A DNA stretch of 64,000 nt, taken from Apoda limacodes. Its lineage: Eukaryota > Arthropoda > Insecta > Lepidoptera > Limacodidae. This document shows positions 61,119-64,000 of the stretch, in pieces. The notes under the pieces are model-generated. The model was not told where the DNA came from, made no database searches, and worked only from the letters and a program-made list of their open reading frames with translations. Each line of letters opens with the position of its first letter. The first letter of the stretch is position 1. The translations under genes were made by a program, and so were the position numbers. The DNA lies in the NCBI GenBank assembly GCA_946406115.1, contig OX291557.1, positions 3,008,501 to 3,072,500 of the forward strand, in the 5' to 3' direction.

Positions 61119-61612
61119 AAATATGTACGGTTGTAGACTCGCCACACGCCTTACTGTAGGTACTATATGACATTTATCGAGCGATCTTTAAAAATACAAC
61201 ACTCACTTTTTACACAAAAGTATACCGTTAGACTAGGATCTAAAATAATGTTAAGCTTCCTTTGAGCAAGTCTACAAACTAGCTGATATTTACGATGCCA
61301 GTGACTAGTGATCTGCGAAAGATCATGCAGTGAGCTCGAACTGATAAAGATGTACCTGCGCTCGATGATGGATCAAGAAGGATTGTTTGGTGTTACGATT
61401 TTGTCGATAAAACACGTCATGCTATCTAGAAAACCCGTTATCTATTTTGTTATTTATAAATACGTGACGTGGTTTTACATAATGTGTACTGAATAAGTAC
61501 ATTTACTGTAATTTTTATAATTGTACCTCAATGTGTTAGTGATACAGCCAACCTGATTTCAAAACAAACCCCAAATTGAAATTAAGAGAAATTTAACAAA
61601 ATAACTAACTAG

Positions 61613-62406
61613 TTCAGGAAACAAGAGGCTTAAAAAAAAATTGTACGGTTAGTTTTAATACAAAATGTCACCATTTAAATAATTTGGAGCTGTATTTTTA
61701 ATCTCCATAGTAATTTAATCATTTATAAATATGTAAAAAAATTATAAATCAGTGGGTTAAGGTAAGAATATCTTATTAAATTATTACTGAGTTTTTGCTA
61801 CCTAATTGTTACTATTTAGTACCTTTGTTTAAAAAATTAGTACCTCTCTATGTAGCGAAAAAAATTAAATATAAGTTGACCGCTATTCTGACGTCAGAAT
61901 TCGTATTTTGAAAAGTTTCATAGAGAATTATTAATGCCGCTATATGTAGATATTTAGTTCCTTAATATATCTTAATTATATCTACCACGACGTACCTGTT
62001 AAAAATTAAGGCAAAAAATAGTATTCAAATACTTATTTGTATTAAAATATTTGCAAAAAAAAATACAAAATTTTGACATCAATGCTAAACTAACGATGCC
62101 AAAATTGTCAGAATGGTGGGAACTTTAATATTATTATTTTTTTTTTTGCTATACAGAGAGGTACTTATTTTAAAACGAAGGTGCCAAATACTACCAATGA
62201 GGTTCTAAAAACACAGTAGTATTTTAATTTTTTACCTCAACCCGCCATCCTGGCGGACACCTTGTTTTCTTGCAATATGATGTTACATATTTACCTTTAT
62301 GATTAAATTACTGTTCAAATTAAAAATACAGCTCTAAATTATTTAAATGTTTACATTTTATACTAAAATTAACCGTACAATTTTTTTGAGCCTCTTGTTT
62401 CCCGAA
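61613..62406. mobile_element. Long foldback element (~794 bp)
   Basis: Imperfect inverted arms of about 240-250 bp, 61613-61855 and 62151-62406, around a ~295-bp centre. Matching stretches include 'ggaaacaagaggct' ends, 'aaattgtacggtta', 'atttaaataattt.gagctg' and 'gtacctctct'. Central part is non-coding. Shape fits a foldback or long-TIR non-autonomous transposon inserted in the netrin intron. Confidence 0.85.
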
Positions 62407-62459
62407 ACAGTCAATGTTTTTGTGAAATTACAAAAACAGTGCCTCAGACCGTACCCCTA

Positions 62460-62616
62460 GACCTTATTGAGAACTGTCTCGAGCTATTCTGACTCTGGAA
62501 TGTAAAAAACTGTATGGAAATCTGACTTACTTCTCGAAACCCGTGAACGTACTTGCATACATTTTTCTCTCAAATTTCAGAGCCTGAATAGCTCGAGACT
62601 GTTCCCAATAAGGTCC
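62460..62616. mobile_element. Small inverted-repeat element (157 bp)
   Basis: 39-bp arms at 62460-62498 and 62578-62616, mostly identical ('gaccttattg.gaac.gtct', 'cgagctattc'), around a 79-bp loop. Confidence 0.85.
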
Positions 62617-63530
62617 CAGTGCTATTTTTCTCTAAATTTGGTGACATTGAATTCCCTGTTTAATGACACGTAATAATTAAATATATCAAATAATCAAACA
62701 ATAAGCCTGAGGTTGGCAACATAACACGCTACGCGACTATTAACTGGCAACAATATTGTAAATCAAAACGAAGACTCGCATAAATTCCTCGTTAGCATAT
62801 CAATGGAAATCTCACACTTTCTCCAATCTCTGCGCAGCACGACACTTCTTACAAACTCATAAAAACACAACACATTGTAATAAACCGACGAAAATCTAAA
62901 ATACCTCTATAATATGTTGTAAAAGGTAAATGCGGCGCCATATTGCGTAAATAAAACACGCAATGCCGCAGTAAACAGCTAAACACCTGTTTAAAGTCGC
63001 GCTGTCATAAACAGGATGGGTGAAGTTTGGAGATTTCCCCGTTTATATTTAAATGTACAGACTTGTTATGAACTTTTATTGCTCTATACACCGTGTGGCC
63101 TATACACCGCCCCATTTTACCTTGAGCGCTCTAACTTTTTCGTTTACGGTAAAATTACGGAACAAGTACAATTGAGGCGAGTTTATGTTCCTTAATTATG
63201 TAGGACCTTTTGGACGTTTTAGTAGCTTTATGGAGTTTTTGCAACTTTACGGCAATAATAAAAAAAATGCCTTATCCAAAACAAACTGCATCAAAGATTT
63301 CGTCGTGGGTCTAATCGAAGTTTCCCCATAAAAACGTTAGCGAGGCGCGAACGAGCCTCTATCGTGGCTATGGCTCCTCGGGGACAAACGGGGAAGGGGA
63401 TAAAAGCGGCGAAAGGGCTAAAAGGGGCGAAGACTTGCGGACGGTGAGCTTTTAACGTTACTACTGTTTCGATAACTTTGCACGTAGATATCAAAAACAG
63501 ATGTAAGAAATGACATTTGAAAACATTGTA

Positions 63531-63829
63531 AAAAAATCGGCCAAGTGCGAGTCAGACTTGCGCACGAAGGGTTCCGTACCATTATCTACAAAAACGAGCA
63601 AAAAAAATCACGTATGTTGTATGGGAGCCCCTTAAATATTTTTTTTTTTTTCTGTTTTTTAGTATTTGTTGTTATAGCGGCAACAGATATACATCGTCTG
63701 TGAAATTTCAACTGTCTAACTATAACGGTTCATGAGATACAGCTTGGTGACAGACGGACGGACGGACGGACGGACAGCGAAGCCTTAGTAATAGGGTTCC
63801 TAGTAACCTTTCAGGTACGGAACCCTAAC
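63531..63829 (+). repeat. SINE-like 'ggttccgt' repeat, near complete
   Basis: Head 'cggccaagtgcgagtcagac' with B-box-like 'gggttccgtacc', a (GGAC)n run near 63755-63775, and a tail 'aggtacggaaccctaaca'. The tRNA-like A/B boxes at the 5' end suggest a pol III-transcribed SINE (inference). Confidence 0.75.
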
Positions 63830-64000
63830 AACATTTTGTAGGCATAATTTATTTACAAGTAACTTTTCCGTACAAGTAACATAGCCCGTACAAGATTTAG
63901 ATAGCTGAGATGGACGTAGGGTTCGTTCTTATGTTAAAAATATTTGAGTGATTACGTAGGGATAGTCGTACCTCGTCGTACCTATAGTTCGAGGAGGAAT

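Overview
This is an AT-rich, repeat-crowded stretch of insect nuclear DNA, most likely from a moth or butterfly. The evidence for that is the tRNA-like repeats with 'ggccaagtgcgagtc...gggttccgta' heads, the Helitron-like elements starting near 'actaatattataaatgcgaaag' and ending near 'gcaaaagctagt', the Jockey/CR1-type LINEs with 'tttgactttgac' tails, and the RTE LINEs whose 3' end contains 'tatccagcagtggac'. The species assignment is inference from these familiar repeat types; no database was searched.

Only one host-gene exon is well supported: a 189-bp internal exon on the + strand (59300-59488). It encodes one complete laminin-type EGF module of netrin, the secreted axon-guidance protein. 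No exon for the netrin N-terminal LN domain or the next LE module was recognised, so most or all of the window is probably intron of this gene (or intron plus upstream DNA). At least 59 kb precedes the exon and 4.5 kb follows it.

Almost everything else is transposon debris and simple repeats. 1-7.6 kb: a 197-bp inverted-repeat element, an 18-bp minisatellite open on both strands, Helitron-like fragments and a young LINE 3' end. 7.6-12.4 kb: a broken RTE LINE (catalytic FADD changed to FAYD), two more RTE pieces (one with an 8-bp target duplication), and 15-bp and 34-bp minisatellites. 12.4-24 kb: mostly featureless AT-rich DNA with SINE-like repeats and two minus-strand Jockey-type LINEs. 24.3-26.1 kb: a LINE that kept its endonuclease and C-terminus but lost its reverse-transcriptase core. 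33.4-34.1 kb: a fragment resembling a CCHC plus restriction-like endonuclease domain. 35.7-45.3 kb: two almost identical copies of a young LINE, a dead mariner transposase missing its third catalytic aspartate, and the best-preserved Jockey-type reverse transcriptase. 55-56 kb: the C-terminal end of a Pao/BEL retrotransposon. 57.9-64 kb: a 176-bp tandem duplication, the netrin exon, three inverted-repeat (foldback/MITE-like) elements and a SINE-like repeat.

I found no operon, CRISPR array, ribosomal RNA or convincing tRNA gene, and no clear new biological system. The most unusual items are the restriction-like-endonuclease fragment, the long foldback elements inside the netrin gene, and the minisatellite that is open in both orientations.
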